Below, one piece after another: positions 15,992-24,270 of a DNA stretch of 64,000 bases (its first letter is position 1; each line of letters starts with the position of its first letter). The notes under the pieces were generated by a model. The model was not told the origin of the DNA. It did not search any database and saw only the letters and a list, made by a program, of their open reading frames with translations. Both the position numbers and the translations under genes were made by a program. Source of the DNA: Streptomyces rhizosphaerihabitans (GTDB lineage: Bacteria; Actinomycetota; Actinomycetes; Streptomycetales; Streptomycetaceae); assembly GCF_025399795.1 (NCBI RefSeq), contig NZ_JAODTZ010000023.1, forward strand, positions 62,001 through 126,000. The letters run 5' to 3'.

Positions 15992-16339
15992 ATGACCGCG
16001 TACGCCATAGCCCACCTGCGGGAAGCCGTACCGCACCCGGAGATCGCCGAGTACATCGAGCGGATCGGCGCCACCTTCGAGCCCTACGGTGGCCGCTTCC
16101 TCGTGCACGCCACGCAGCACGAGGTGGTGGAGGGCAGCTGGCCCGGCCATGCCGTGGTGATCGGCTTCCCCGCCATCGCCGAGGCGCGGGCCTGGTGGGA
16201 GTCACCCGCGTACCGGACGATCGCTCCGCTGCGCTCGCGGCACATCGAGGGGGGCATCATCCTGGTCCCGGGCGTTCCCGAGGGCTACGACCCGAGGGCC
16301 ACCGCCAGGGCGATGCGGGATGCACTGCCGGCCGAGTAG
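15992..16339 (+). CDS. DUF1330 dimeric alpha/beta-barrel protein
   Basis: 115-aa cytosolic protein of the DUF1330 family (ferredoxin-like, dimeric alpha/beta barrel). Conserved features are the N-terminal AYAIAHLREAVPHPEIAEYI, GGRFLVHATQHEVVEG, HAVVIGFPAIAEARAWWES and PAYRTIAPLRSR. The reaction is not established for the family; members sit with oxidoreductases or stress genes. ATG 15992 has GGAAGG 6 nt upstream. The palindrome at 15911 may control it. Confidence 0.85.
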   Translation: MTAYAIAHLREAVPHPEIAEYIERIGATFEPYGGRFLVHATQHEVVEGSWPGHAVVIGFPAIAEARAWWESPAYRTIAPLRSRHIEGGIILVPGVPEGYDPRATARAMRDALPAE

Positions 16340-16497
16340 TTCGCGTGCCGGCCGGGGAGGCAAACGCACTGAGGGGACGGCGCCGCCCGGACCTCGGGTG
16401 ACGTCATCCCCTCAGGGGTACTGCTCGGCGGGAAGCCTGGAGCCGATGGAGCCGGACGGGGCACCCGTTGGGCACCCCGTCCGGAGCCGATCAGGTG

Positions 16498-17730
16498 TCA
16501 GCAGGCGCCTTCGTCCTGCCACGGACCCCAGTCGACGCCGGTGGGCGTCTCGTTCTGGGTCCACCACTTGGCTTTCCAGTTGTGGTTGTTGTACGAAGCC
16601 TCGTTGCCGGCGGTGTAGACCGTGGTCGAATTCCAAGCCGTCTTGCAGCCACTGCTCGGCGGCGTGGGAGTCGGGGTCGGAGTCGGCGTGGGCGTCGGGG
16701 TGGGGGTGCCGGTGGGCGGGGTCGCGCCGGCGAACTTCACCGAGTACTTCGCGAAGTCCCAGGAGTTCTGGGCCACGCTGGAGCAAGTGCCCGACGTACG
16801 GCCGCCGTTGTCGGCGGGCGAGCACTGACGGTCCCGGTTGAGGGACCAGAAGGTGAAACGGTCCATGTTGTGGCTGGTGGCGAAGTCCAGCACCGTCTGG
16901 AAGTCGGCCTGGGAGAAGTACTCGCCACTGTCACTGCGGCCGTTCATGCCCGAGAAGCCCTCATGGGCGTACGCGGTCGCCTGGTTCCAGCCGAAGGTCG
17001 ACTGGAGGATGGTGTTGAAGTTGGCGAGCGCGCTGGTCTGGGACGCGGCGCCGTTGAAGCCGCCGTCGAACGGCATGATGGAGAAGTTGTTCGGAGTGAA
17101 GCCCTGCGACTTCGCCTCCAGCAGCATCTGCTTGCCGAACCAGCCGGTTCCGTCCGCCGTTCCCGGCGTGGTGACGGACACGTACAGGCCCGGGTTGTTC
17201 TGCTGAAGGATCTTGGCGGCGCCGATCTCGTTCTTGATGGCCGCCGTGTTCTCGTACTCCGGCTCCTCAAGGTCGAAGTCGACCGCGTGCAGACCGTACT
17301 TGGTGATGACCTGCTGGTACGCGGCAGCTGTGGCGGCCGCGTCCGAGCAGGTCTGGCCGAGCTTGGTCCCGCCGTAGCCGCCGATGGAGATGGAGACGTC
17401 GCCGCCCTTGGCACGGATGGTGTTGATGACCGACTGCACGGCGGTGTCCGAGGAGACCGCTGCCGTCCCGCCCCAAGTGGGCGAGCATCCACCGCCGTTG
17501 GGGGCAAGGACGAAAGCGAGCTGGAATGCCTTGAGACCGGTCGCGTCCATGATGGCGCCCGCGTCCGGCGGATCGTTGTCCAGCGGCATCAGGTAGGGGG
17601 CGGCGGCGTACCACCGGTTGCTGAGCGCGGTGGTCGCGCCCGAGGCGCTGCCCGCGACGAGCGCGGTCGTGCCGACCGCAGCCAGGCTGACGGCGGCTGC
17701 CGCGCCCAGACATGCGCGAAAACGTCTCAC
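16498..17730 (-). CDS. Secreted GH18 chitinase with C-terminal CBM5/12
   Basis: 410-aa secreted endochitinase. A Sec signal peptide (about 1-31) is followed by the GH18 TIM barrel (about 38-330) with SISIGGYGG and the catalytic HAVDFDLEEPEYE, which gives the DxDxE acid glutamate. A Pro/Thr linker of PT repeats (about 340-360) leads to a chitin-binding module (about 362-410) with YTAGNEASYNNHNWKAKWW and GVDWGPWQ. The usual Streptomyces order puts the binding module at either end; here it is C-terminal. Two chi boxes lie 64-97 bp upstream, so induction by chitin and repression by a DasR-like regulator are expected. Confidence 0.93.
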   Translation of the reverse strand: MRRFRACLGAAAAVSLAAVGTTALVAGSASGATTALSNRWYAAAPYLMPLDNDPPDAGAIMDATGLKAFQLAFVLAPNGGGCSPTWGGTAAVSSDTAVQSVINTIRAKGGDVSISIGGYGGTKLGQTCSDAAATAAAYQQVITKYGLHAVDFDLEEPEYENTAAIKNEIGAAKILQQNNPGLYVSVTTPGTADGTGWFGKQMLLEAKSQGFTPNNFSIMPFDGGFNGAASQTSALANFNTILQSTFGWNQATAYAHEGFSGMNGRSDSGEYFSQADFQTVLDFATSHNMDRFTFWSLNRDRQCSPADNGGRTSGTCSSVAQNSWDFAKYSVKFAGATPPTGTPTPTPTPTPTPTPTPPSSGCKTAWNSTTVYTAGNEASYNNHNWKAKWWTQNETPTGVDWGPWQDEGAC

Positions 17731-17793
17731 TGTGCCTCCAGAGGGGTGGGGGAGTCCCAGCTTCCGGTCTCTGTCGCGATCACGTCAATAAGT

Positions 17794-17827
17794 TGGACTA
17801 GACCAGACGGGTCTTTGGACTAGACCA
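17794..17827. promoter_or_regulatory. Chitinase promoter: two 12-bp direct repeats (chi boxes / DasR-type sites)
   Basis: TGGACTAGACCA occurs at 17794-17805 and again at 17816-17827, a 22-bp period or two helical turns. This matches the paired TGGTCTAGACCA-type repeats known from Streptomyces chitinase promoters, which also resemble DasR responsive elements. The pair lies just upstream of the GH18 gene. Confidence 0.9.
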
Positions 17828-17983
17828 GGTGAACTCTTTACTCGGCCGTCGTTCGCTTCTCGTCGCTTGTGGGGTGCGGGGGGACGATTCGCTTTTCGTG
17901 AGCCCCGGTGCCCTCGCGCAAGCGCTTGCCTCGTTCGGTAAGGGTCGACTCGGCTCCAACTGGCCAGGTCTGGCGGGTCGTTG

Positions 17984-18631
17984 TCAGTACGGCAGGCCCT
18001 CCGACGCCGCGTGCAGGGCGGCGTGCAGGCATGCGGCGAGATCCTCTTCCGAGGCCTTCGCCTCGTCGGCGAAACGCACGGCGAAGTCCTCCGCCGCCGC
18101 GCGCAGGGCGCCGTTGACGGTGGCCGCGTGCACCTTCACCCGTAGATCGTCGGCGCTCCTGCCGGAACGCCGGGCGAGGAGTTCGGTGAGGACGGGCAGG
18201 GCGTCGTCGTGTGCTTGGAGCCAGACGGCGCGCAGCGCGGGCTCGGCGGGGGTCATGCGGATCAGGTCGAGAACCGCGGGGTCCGCGGACGGGAGTCTCC
18301 CGTGCCGGCAGGAATGGGTCAGGAAGTCCAGCAGGCCGGTCTCCGGCGGCCAGTGCCGCAGTTGATCCGTGGCGGCGTCAAGTCCCGCTGTGAGCAAGGG
18401 GCGTACGCAGCTCTCCTTGGTGGGGAAGTGGCGCCACAGCGTGCGGGTCGAGACGCCCACCGCCTCCGCGATCTGGTCCCCCGTGGTGTTCGTGACGCCC
18501 TGTGAGACGAATAGGCGGACGGCCTCGCGGGCTATGTCCAGACGGAGGGCCTCCTTGCGTCGTTCGCCCAGTGACGGCCTCGCGGCCCCGGTGGCCGTCG
18601 CGGCCCGGTCTGCGGGTGCCGCATCGCGCAC
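17984..18631 (-). CDS. TetR-family transcriptional regulator
   Basis: 215-aa repressor. The HTH lies at about 25-70 (LDIAREAVRLFVSQGVTNTT; IAEAVGVSTRTLWRHFPTKE), followed by an all-helical ligand domain (PPETGLLDFLTHSCRHG; WLQAHDDALPVLTELLARRS). GTG 18631 is preferred over a frame open to 18697 because a G-rich site precedes it and the extension is arginine-rich. A perfect 15-bp palindrome upstream probably serves as its own operator. The gene is divergent from a secreted lipase, a likely target. Confidence 0.88.
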   Translation of the reverse strand: MRDAAPADRAATATGAARPSLGERRKEALRLDIAREAVRLFVSQGVTNTTGDQIAEAVGVSTRTLWRHFPTKESCVRPLLTAGLDAATDQLRHWPPETGLLDFLTHSCRHGRLPSADPAVLDLIRMTPAEPALRAVWLQAHDDALPVLTELLARRSGRSADDLRVKVHAATVNGALRAAAEDFAVRFADEAKASEEDLAACLHAALHAASEGLPY

Positions 18632-18706
18632 CGTTGCCCCACCACCCCTGTCTCGTCGACCGCTGGCAGCATAGCGAGCCCATCGGAAATGACGCACGCA
18701 GACATC

Positions 18707-18736
18707 TTGTCACTGAGTGACATCCGCTCCTACTCT
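18707..18736 (+). promoter_or_regulatory. TetR operator TGTCACT-G-AGTGACA overlapping a divergent promoter
   Basis: A perfect palindrome at 18708-18722 (7-bp arms around G). On the plus strand TTGTCA (18707-18712) and TACTCT (18731-18736) are 18 bp apart and form a plausible promoter toward the lipase, with the operator on its -35. On the minus strand it precedes the tetR gene. Confidence 0.65.
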
Positions 18737-19205
18737 CCTGATGTGACTCGGGAGTAACTAACGGGCGTCGCACGGGACTTCGGCGCCCGTTGCTGCCGAG
18801 TGCAGACAACAGGAACAGGGCAGCACAGGGCAGCACAGGACAGCGCGCAACGGCGGAGCCGCAGCCACGAGCACCGGGGTCCGCCGTATACAGATCCCCC
18901 CCAGGACATCCGCCTCGCCCGCCGTCGTACGACGTGTGGGCGGGCGCCGCACCGCGCGCCGCCCGGCCGACGGCGCGCGGGCGGTGTATTCGTCATGCCC
19001 GCCTCCGCGATGCGGGCGGGTGCGGCCTCGTCCTGCCCGCATCCGTCTCCGGGCGCTGCCCTTTCCCCGCACCGACCTGAATCCGCCACCAGCAGTCCCG
19101 AGACGGCGGCTCGGTCGGCACCTCAGCCAGAGCCGGCGTCACGCCATTGACGCCGTCGGCCGCCCGCACGACCCCCACGTTTTGACGAAGCAGGGAGTGA
19201 GCCGC
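18737..19205. other. Long leader region before the lipase gene
   Basis: About 470 bp with no credible ORF. It contains short imperfect direct repeats of GGGCAGCACA (about 18822-18845) and GC-rich arginine-coding noise. If the promoter at 18707-18736 serves the lipase, this is a long 5-prime untranslated region; an unseen promoter nearer the gene is equally possible. Confidence 0.35.
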
Positions 19206-20645
19206 ATGGAACGACCCCACAGCACCCGTCAGCCGCATCCGGCGTCCAGCCGACGTCCCCACGCAGAGCGGTCTTTGCCCTCCGTGCCCTCCGCGCCCCC
19301 CGCGCACGCCGGGCCGGCCGCAGCGAACCGCAGCCGCCTCCTCGCCACCGCACTCGCGGCTCTCGCCTGCCTGAGCGTCCAGGCGATCCCCGCCGCGGCC
19401 GCCGGCGCGGACGACGTGATCTCCCGAGGCGTGACCATTCCCGCGTTCTACACACCGCCCGCGAGCCTCCCCTCGGCCAACGGCGCCCTCGTCCGCAGCG
19501 AACCCCTTCCGCTCGCGCTCAGCCTGCCCGGCCTCGACGGTCCGCTCCCCGGCACCGCGACCCGCCTGATGTACAAGTCCACCGACTCCAACGGGCAGCC
19601 CGTAGCCGTGACCGGCGCCTACATCGAGCCCTCGGCCGCCTGGAAGGGCGGCGGCCCGCGACCTCTGGTGGCCGTGGCCCCCGGCACCATGGGCCAGGGC
19701 GACCAGTGCGCGGCCTCCATGGGGCTTCAGCACCCGATCACCCTGAACGGCGAGACGGTGTCGGTCGGTTACGAGGATCTCGCGATCTACCGGCTCCTGG
19801 CGTCCGGCACGGCGGTGGTCGTCACCGACTACGTCGGGCTGGGCGCGACCGACCGGCTCCACACGTACGTCAACCGCCTCGACGGCGGACACGCGCTCCT
19901 CGACGCCGTCCGCGCGGCACGCGCGCTGACCGGGGCATCGATCACCTCCGCCTCGCCCGTCGGCCTCTTCGGCTACAGCCAGGGCGGCGGCGCCAGCGCG
20001 TCGGCGGCCGAACTCCAGCCCTCCTACGCCCCGGACATCACCCTGGCCGGCACCTACTCCGGCGCACCGCCCGCCAACCTCACCGATGTGGTCAAGGGCA
20101 TCGACGGCAGCGCCCTCGCCGGTGCCCTCGGCTGGTCCCTCAACGGTTTCCTGCAGTCCGACCCCGACCTGCGGGCCATCGCGGACGCCCACCTCAACGC
20201 CGCCGGGAAGGCCGCGCTGAACGACCTGTCCACGATGTGCGTCGGCGACGCGATCCTCGGATACGCGTTCAAGAAGAGCACGTCATGGACGACGAACGGC
20301 GAGTCCGTCAGCGACATCGTCGAGAGCACACCGGCGCTCCGGGCCACGCTCGACAACCAGCGCATCGGCAATCTGAAGCCGACCAGTCCGGTACGCCTGG
20401 CCACCGGCATCCAGGACGACATCGTCCCGCACGCCCAGGCACGTCAACTCGCCGTCGACTGGTGCCGCAAGGGCGCCGACATCACCTACGACGCCATCAA
20501 CCTGCCGAACCTCGGCGACGGACTGCTCACCAACCACGTCGCGCCCCTCATCACAGACCAGGGCGACGCCATCTCCTGGCTGACCGACCGCCTCTCCGGC
20601 AAGCGCGCCACCTCCAACTGCTGGACGATGCCCCTGCAGCCCTGA
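19206..20645 (+). CDS. Secreted triacylglycerol lipase (LIP family)
   Basis: 479-aa secretory lipase of the fungal/actinobacterial LIP family. A long basic n-region precedes the signal core LLATALAALACLSVQAIPA (about 46-64). The alpha/beta-hydrolase core carries the nucleophile elbow LFGYSQGGGASAS (Ser about residue 260) and an oxyanion-loop segment VAPGTMGQGDQC. An acid/histidine region follows (TGIQDDIVPHAQAR; DGLLTNHVAPL). Role: extracellular ester or fat breakdown. AGGGAG lies about 9 nt before ATG 19206. A very stable terminator follows 10 bp after the stop. The TetR divergent upstream is its probable regulator. Confidence 0.9.
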   Translation: MERPHSTRQPHPASSRRPHAERSLPSVPSAPPAHAGPAAANRSRLLATALAALACLSVQAIPAAAAGADDVISRGVTIPAFYTPPASLPSANGALVRSEPLPLALSLPGLDGPLPGTATRLMYKSTDSNGQPVAVTGAYIEPSAAWKGGGPRPLVAVAPGTMGQGDQCAASMGLQHPITLNGETVSVGYEDLAIYRLLASGTAVVVTDYVGLGATDRLHTYVNRLDGGHALLDAVRAARALTGASITSASPVGLFGYSQGGGASASAAELQPSYAPDITLAGTYSGAPPANLTDVVKGIDGSALAGALGWSLNGFLQSDPDLRAIADAHLNAAGKAALNDLSTMCVGDAILGYAFKKSTSWTTNGESVSDIVESTPALRATLDNQRIGNLKPTSPVRLATGIQDDIVPHAQARQLAVDWCRKGADITYDAINLPNLGDGLLTNHVAPLITDQGDAISWLTDRLSGKRATSNCWTMPLQP

Positions 20646-20655
20646 GGCACCTGGT

Positions 20656-20692
20656 GCGGGCCCCGGCGCGGATCCACGGCGCCGGGGCCCGC
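20656..20692. terminator. Strong bidirectional terminator hairpin
   Basis: Perfect 14-bp arms GCGGGCCCCGGCGC (20656-20669) and its complement (20679-20692) with a 9-nt loop, between the stop of the lipase and the stop of the convergent NAD-salvage operon. Confidence 0.85.
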
Positions 20693-20725
20693 AGCACACC
20701 GGGGCGCCGGTCGGGGCGGCGGCGG

Positions 20726-21457
20726 TCATCGGGGGTCTTCCGGTCGGAGCAGGGGCGGGTGCAGGGCGGTGGCCGGGCCGGCGCGGTAGAGCGCGGCGGG
20801 TTTGCCGCGGCCGCCGGTCAGGCGGGCACCGCCGGGGACGGCCTCCACGAAGCCGGGGGTGGCGAGCACCTTGCGGCGAAAGTTGGGGCGGTCGAGGCCG
20901 GTGTCCCAGATGGTCTCGTAGACGGCCTGCAACTCGCCGAGGGTGAACTCGGGCGGACAGAAGGCGGTGGCCAGGCAGGTGTGTTCCAGCCCGGCCCGGA
21001 CCTGTTCGCGGGCATCGGTGAGGATGCGGTCGTGGTCGAAGGCGAGGGCGGCGGCCTCGGCCTCGGCGAGCGGCACCCAGCGGGCCTGGGCGGCGTCGCC
21101 GCCGGCCACGGGTTCGGGCAGATCGGGGACGAGCGCGGCGAAGGCAACGGAGACCACCCGCATCCGGGGGTCGCGGTCCGGGTCGCTGTAGGTGCGTACC
21201 TGTTCCAGGTGGACGCCGTCGACCAGGGACTCCGGCAGGCCGGTCTCTTCGGCGAGTTCGCGGCGGGCGGCCTCCTCGGCCGACTCGCGGGGCAGCAGGA
21301 AGCCGCCGGGCAGCGCCCAGGCGCCCGCGTACGGCTCCTGGCCGCGCCGGATCAGCAGCACATGCGGGGCGGCGGCGCGCACGGTGAGCACGGCGAGGTC
21401 GACGGTCACCGCGAACGGTTCGTACGCGGACGGGTCGTACGCGCCGGTGGCCGTCAC
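20726..21457 (-). CDS. nrtR: NrtR-type Nudix regulator of NAD metabolism
   Basis: 243-aa protein with an N-terminal Nudix domain (about 15-150) and a C-terminal winged helix (about 165-240; ELQAVYETIWDTGLDRPNF, RRKVLATPGFVEA), the layout of the NrtR regulators that repress NAD genes and respond to ADP-ribose. The Nudix box is complete (GFLLPRESAEEAARRELAEE then TGL), so ADP-ribose hydrolysis may be retained, unlike in some NrtR proteins. It is the last gene of pnuC-nadR-nrtR; its GTG overlaps the nadR stop by 4 bp (GTGA), implying translational coupling. The palindrome before pnuC is its likely operator. A plain ADP-ribose pyrophosphatase is the alternative reading. Confidence 0.85.
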   Translation of the reverse strand: MTATGAYDPSAYEPFAVTVDLAVLTVRAAAPHVLLIRRGQEPYAGAWALPGGFLLPRESAEEAARRELAEETGLPESLVDGVHLEQVRTYSDPDRDPRMRVVSVAFAALVPDLPEPVAGGDAAQARWVPLAEAEAAALAFDHDRILTDAREQVRAGLEHTCLATAFCPPEFTLGELQAVYETIWDTGLDRPNFRRKVLATPGFVEAVPGGARLTGGRGKPAALYRAGPATALHPPLLRPEDPR

Positions 21458-22545
21458 CGGTGCTCCGGGAGAGGGTCGTTGAAGTGCCAGCCCTCGGCGA
21501 GGAGGCCGTCCACCGCCGCCACGGCGGTGCGCAGTCGCTCCTCGGGGCTGCCGGTGACCAGCAGGAACCGGCGGCCGGTGCGCTCCAGTTCCTCCCGGAA
21601 CCGACCGGTCATCCATGGGCGCAGGTGCGGGCCGTCGCGCAGGCCGTCGTCCTCGAAGGGCACGCCCTCGTGGTCGGTGAGCAGGTACAGGTGGCGCGGG
21701 GTACGGGCGGCGACCGCCGCCACCTCGGGGCTGGGCGAGCCGAGGTAGCGCTCGTGCCAGATCGCGGTGGCGAAGGAGTCGGTGTCGCAGAAGAGTACCG
21801 GGGAGCCGCTGCGGGCCGCCCGCTGTTCGTCGTCGTCCTGGCGGCGGGCGATGACGGGGAACTCCTCGGAGGCGAACTCCACTTCGGCCCAGTCGGCTCC
21901 GGGGTCGGTGGCCCGTAGCGCGGCGAGCTTCTCCTCGCTGTACGCGCGCCCGTACTCGGGCACCCAGCCGGTGTCCGTCCAGATGCCGCCGCGCGCGCGG
22001 TAGTGGGCGGCCAGCGCCCGGGAGAGGGTGGTGGTGCCGGTGGACTCGGCGCCGAGGACGACCACGCGCCGGGCGAGGGCGGCGCGCACGCCCGGGCCGA
22101 GGAACTCCCAGCAGCCCACCGGGTCCTTGCGTACGGCCGTGCCGGAAACGGGGTATGCGGTGCGGTCGGGGTCCACGCCGACCTCGGCCGCGCCGAACCG
22201 GCGGGCCAACTCGGTGCCGTAGGACTCGGAGGTGAACACGGCGTCCACGGATTCCGGGACGGCCGTGCGGAAGACCGTCATGTGGGCGTCCCACACCGCG
22301 GGGTCGTGCAGGTCGACCGGGTGGTCGTCGACGGCGCCGACGACCTCGGCCCCCGGGTGGGCCTCGCGCATCCACGTCACCCGGTCGCTGAGCGGCACCG
22401 ACTCCACGGAGGCGGCGCAGACCAGGACGGTCAGCCGGGTGCACTGCGCGAGGGCGGTGCGGACGAGGTGGTGGTGGCCGGCGTGCGGCGGATAGAACTT
22501 GCCGAGCACCAGGCCGTGCCGGTACGGGCGGCCGGCGGCGCTCAC
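21454..22545 (-). CDS. nadR: NadR-like NMN adenylyltransferase / ribosylnicotinamide kinase
   Basis: 363-aa bifunctional NAD-salvage enzyme. The N-terminal half (about 1-165) is a nucleotidyltransferase with GKFYPPHAGHHHLVRTA (HxGH-type ATP site) and SGTAVRKDPVGCWEF; it makes NAD from NMN and ATP. The C-terminal half (about 170-355) is the ribosylnicotinamide kinase fold, with DTGWVPEYGRAYSEEKL and LFCDTDSFATAIW. Its P-loop reads GAESTGTTTLS: the usual lysine is Thr. There is no N-terminal HTH as in the Salmonella repressor. GTG 22545 overlaps the pnuC stop by 4 bp, and its own stop overlaps nrtR by 4 bp. Confidence 0.9.
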   Translation of the reverse strand: MSAAGRPYRHGLVLGKFYPPHAGHHHLVRTALAQCTRLTVLVCAASVESVPLSDRVTWMREAHPGAEVVGAVDDHPVDLHDPAVWDAHMTVFRTAVPESVDAVFTSESYGTELARRFGAAEVGVDPDRTAYPVSGTAVRKDPVGCWEFLGPGVRAALARRVVVLGAESTGTTTLSRALAAHYRARGGIWTDTGWVPEYGRAYSEEKLAALRATDPGADWAEVEFASEEFPVIARRQDDDEQRAARSGSPVLFCDTDSFATAIWHERYLGSPSPEVAAVAARTPRHLYLLTDHEGVPFEDDGLRDGPHLRPWMTGRFREELERTGRRFLLVTGSPEERLRTAVAAVDGLLAEGWHFNDPLPEHR

Positions 22546-23150
22546 GCGGTCACCGCCGTGGCGGGGCGGGGGGCGACGGTCGCGAGGGTGCGCCGCCAGC
22601 CGAGGAGGCCGGCCACGCACAGGGCGAGGAAGCCGACGTACAAGAGGGAGGTCAGGTACAGGCCCTTGTAGGCGTACAGCGGGATGTAGACCAGGTCGGC
22701 GGCGATCCACAGCCACCAGGACTCCAGCAGTTTGCGGCACTGGCCGTAGGTGGCCGCCAGGGAGAGGGCGGTGGTGAGCGCGTCCCAGAAGGGGACGGTG
22801 GAATCGGTGGCCCGGTCCAGCAGCAGGGTGAGGGCGGCGGTGCCCAGCACTCCGGCGGCGGCGAGCCAGGCCCATTGGACACCCGTGGTACGGCGCACCG
22901 GCAGGGTGCCGGCGGTGGCCGGTCCGTCGGCGTGGGCCCAGGTCCACCAGCCGTAGGCGGCCAGCGCGATGAAGACGACCTGGAGGCCGGTGTCGGCGTA
23001 CAGGCCGGCCTGGAGGAAGAGCACGATGAAGAAGACGTTGTTGGCTATGCCGACGGGCCAGTTGGCGATGTGCTGGCGGGCCACCAGCCAGACGCAGACG
23101 GCGCCGGTGGCGAAGCCGAGCGCTTCGGTCCAGCTGAGGTTCCAGTTCAC
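22542..23150 (-). CDS. pnuC: PnuC nicotinamide riboside transporter
   Basis: 202-aa membrane protein of the PnuC family with about seven helices. Recognisable parts are NWPVGIANNVFFIVLFLQAG, the ligand-pocket stretch AYGWWTWAHADG, TALSLAATYGQCRKLLESW, and WIAADLVYIPLYAYKGLYLT. It passes nicotinamide riboside inward by facilitated diffusion, with trapping by the downstream kinase. First gene of the operon: GTG 23150 has AAAGGAG about 9 nt upstream, and that ribosome site touches the operator at 23162-23184, so repressor binding would also occlude it. Confidence 0.93.
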   Translation of the reverse strand: MNWNLSWTEALGFATGAVCVWLVARQHIANWPVGIANNVFFIVLFLQAGLYADTGLQVVFIALAAYGWWTWAHADGPATAGTLPVRRTTGVQWAWLAAAGVLGTAALTLLLDRATDSTVPFWDALTTALSLAATYGQCRKLLESWWLWIAADLVYIPLYAYKGLYLTSLLYVGFLALCVAGLLGWRRTLATVAPRPATAVTA

Positions 23151-23161
23151 GGACGAACTCC

Positions 23162-23184
23162 TTTATAGTCATCGTGACTATAAA
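23162..23184. promoter_or_regulatory. NrtR-type operator: 10-bp perfect inverted repeat
   Basis: TTTATAGTCA (23162-23171), TCG, TGACTATAAA (23175-23184): perfect arms, strikingly AT-rich for this genome, 12 bp upstream of pnuC. It fits the long palindromes bound by NrtR, and an nrtR gene ends this operon. The strict pairing of site and regulator is inference. Confidence 0.85.
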
Positions 23185-23219
23185 CAGGACGGCAGGTGGA
23201 GGGCAAGGGAGAAGCCCGT

Positions 23220-23263
23220 GGCGCCTGCGGCACCGCGTGGCGGGGGTGGTCACCGCAGGCGCC
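23220..23263. repeat. Hairpin upstream of the NAD operon
   Basis: Perfect 11-bp arms GGCGCCTGCGG (23220-23230) and CCGCAGGCGCC (23253-23263) around a 22-nt loop. It lies between the operon promoter and the decayed ORF at 23471; a terminator insulating the operon is possible. The rest of 23185-23470 holds no gene. Confidence 0.5.
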
Positions 23264-23470
23264 CGGCCGTCGTCACTGGACACCAACGCCGGGGAGGGCT
23301 TCGTCCGATGGCGACGACATCCTGCGCCGCGCCCGCCAGGTCCCGCATCCCTGCCGGCCTGAACGTGATCCTCGACCGGCCAACCCTCGCATCAACGCAA
23401 CACGCTGATGCTCTGCAAGCCCTTGGCGGCGGAAGCGCAAGGTGAAAGATCAGGCCGAGTTGTCCAGTTG

Positions 23471-24010
23471 ATGAGCATCACGCCGACGCTGACACCACTG
23501 GCCGGACCGGAAGGGGCGATCGACGCCGGCGCCGAGCTCGTTGCCGACTCCCTCACCGGCCTGGTGCTGGGCCGGCCCGCCGCGGAGCCCAGCGGCCCGC
23601 ATGCGCGGCAGCCGGTCGTGGCCAGGGTCAACATCGCAGGCCTGAAGACCGTCCCGGCCGCCGCGCACCCCGGCTTGGAAGTCCTGTCCATCGGCGTGTG
23701 TGACGGTGCGCCATTCAGCCTTGCCCCAGTCACCGGGCTGCCCCGCCTGCGCACGCTCACCGCCTACCCCGGCACGCCGGCCGACCCTCTGGAGATCACC
23801 GAACTCACCGGACTCGAGTTCCTGAAGCTCGGCCCGGGAGAGTGGCGCGTCCTCCTCGACGCCGGAGCCGCCCCGCGCAGCCTGTCGTCCGCCGCCATCG
23901 TGGTACACGGCGGTCAGGACGTCCTGCCCATCGTGGACATCGCGAACGAAATCCTGGCCCTACGGGACCGGCCCCAGATCATCCAGACCCTCCTTGAGGG
24001 TGACCTCGGT
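23471..24010 (+). pseudogene. Fragment of a leucine-rich, unrecognised protein
   Basis: About 180 codons with coding character and leucine-rich-repeat-like spacing: LEVLSIGVCDGAPFSLAPV, TGLPRLRTLTAYPGTPADPL, ITELTGLEFLKLGPGEW. The start ATG 23471 lacks a ribosome site. After about 24010 the frame passes into arginine-rich sequence and runs on into the next gene in the wrong frame until 24343, as expected of a truncated or frameshifted C-terminus. I do not recognise the parent family. A short intact gene of unknown role is the alternative. Confidence 0.45.
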
Positions 24011-24208
24011 CCCGTGGCACAGCCGGCCAACGGGTCGCACGGGCCTACGCGTACGGGTGGAAGTGAGCGGCCCCGCGCGTACGGCCGTAGAACAGGCACG
24101 ATCACGGAAAGCGTCGCGCACCGCGCCGAGGCCGTCCGCCCGCGTGTGTCCGATCCGAAAGGCAAGCGGCCGCAACCGCTCAATGGGCGCCTATTAGATG
24201 CAAAGCAG

Positions 24209-24236
24209 CTTGAATCGGCCCGGATATACCTAGGCT
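24209..24236 (+). promoter_or_regulatory. Candidate promoter CTTGAA-N16-TAGGCT
   Basis: A -35-like CTTGAA (24209-24214) and a -10-like TAGGCT (24231-24236) in an AT-rich patch, ending 34 bp before GTG 24271. It would give a roughly 28-nt leader containing the GGGAGG ribosome site. Confidence 0.5.
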
Positions 24237-24270
24237 CGCCTCCTGTTTCTCAGCATCCGGGAGGCCCCGC

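Noticed and set aside
14437..16401. A 654-codon plus-strand frame
   Set aside because: It crosses three real genes and two gaps in a wrong frame; composition is arginine-rich noise.
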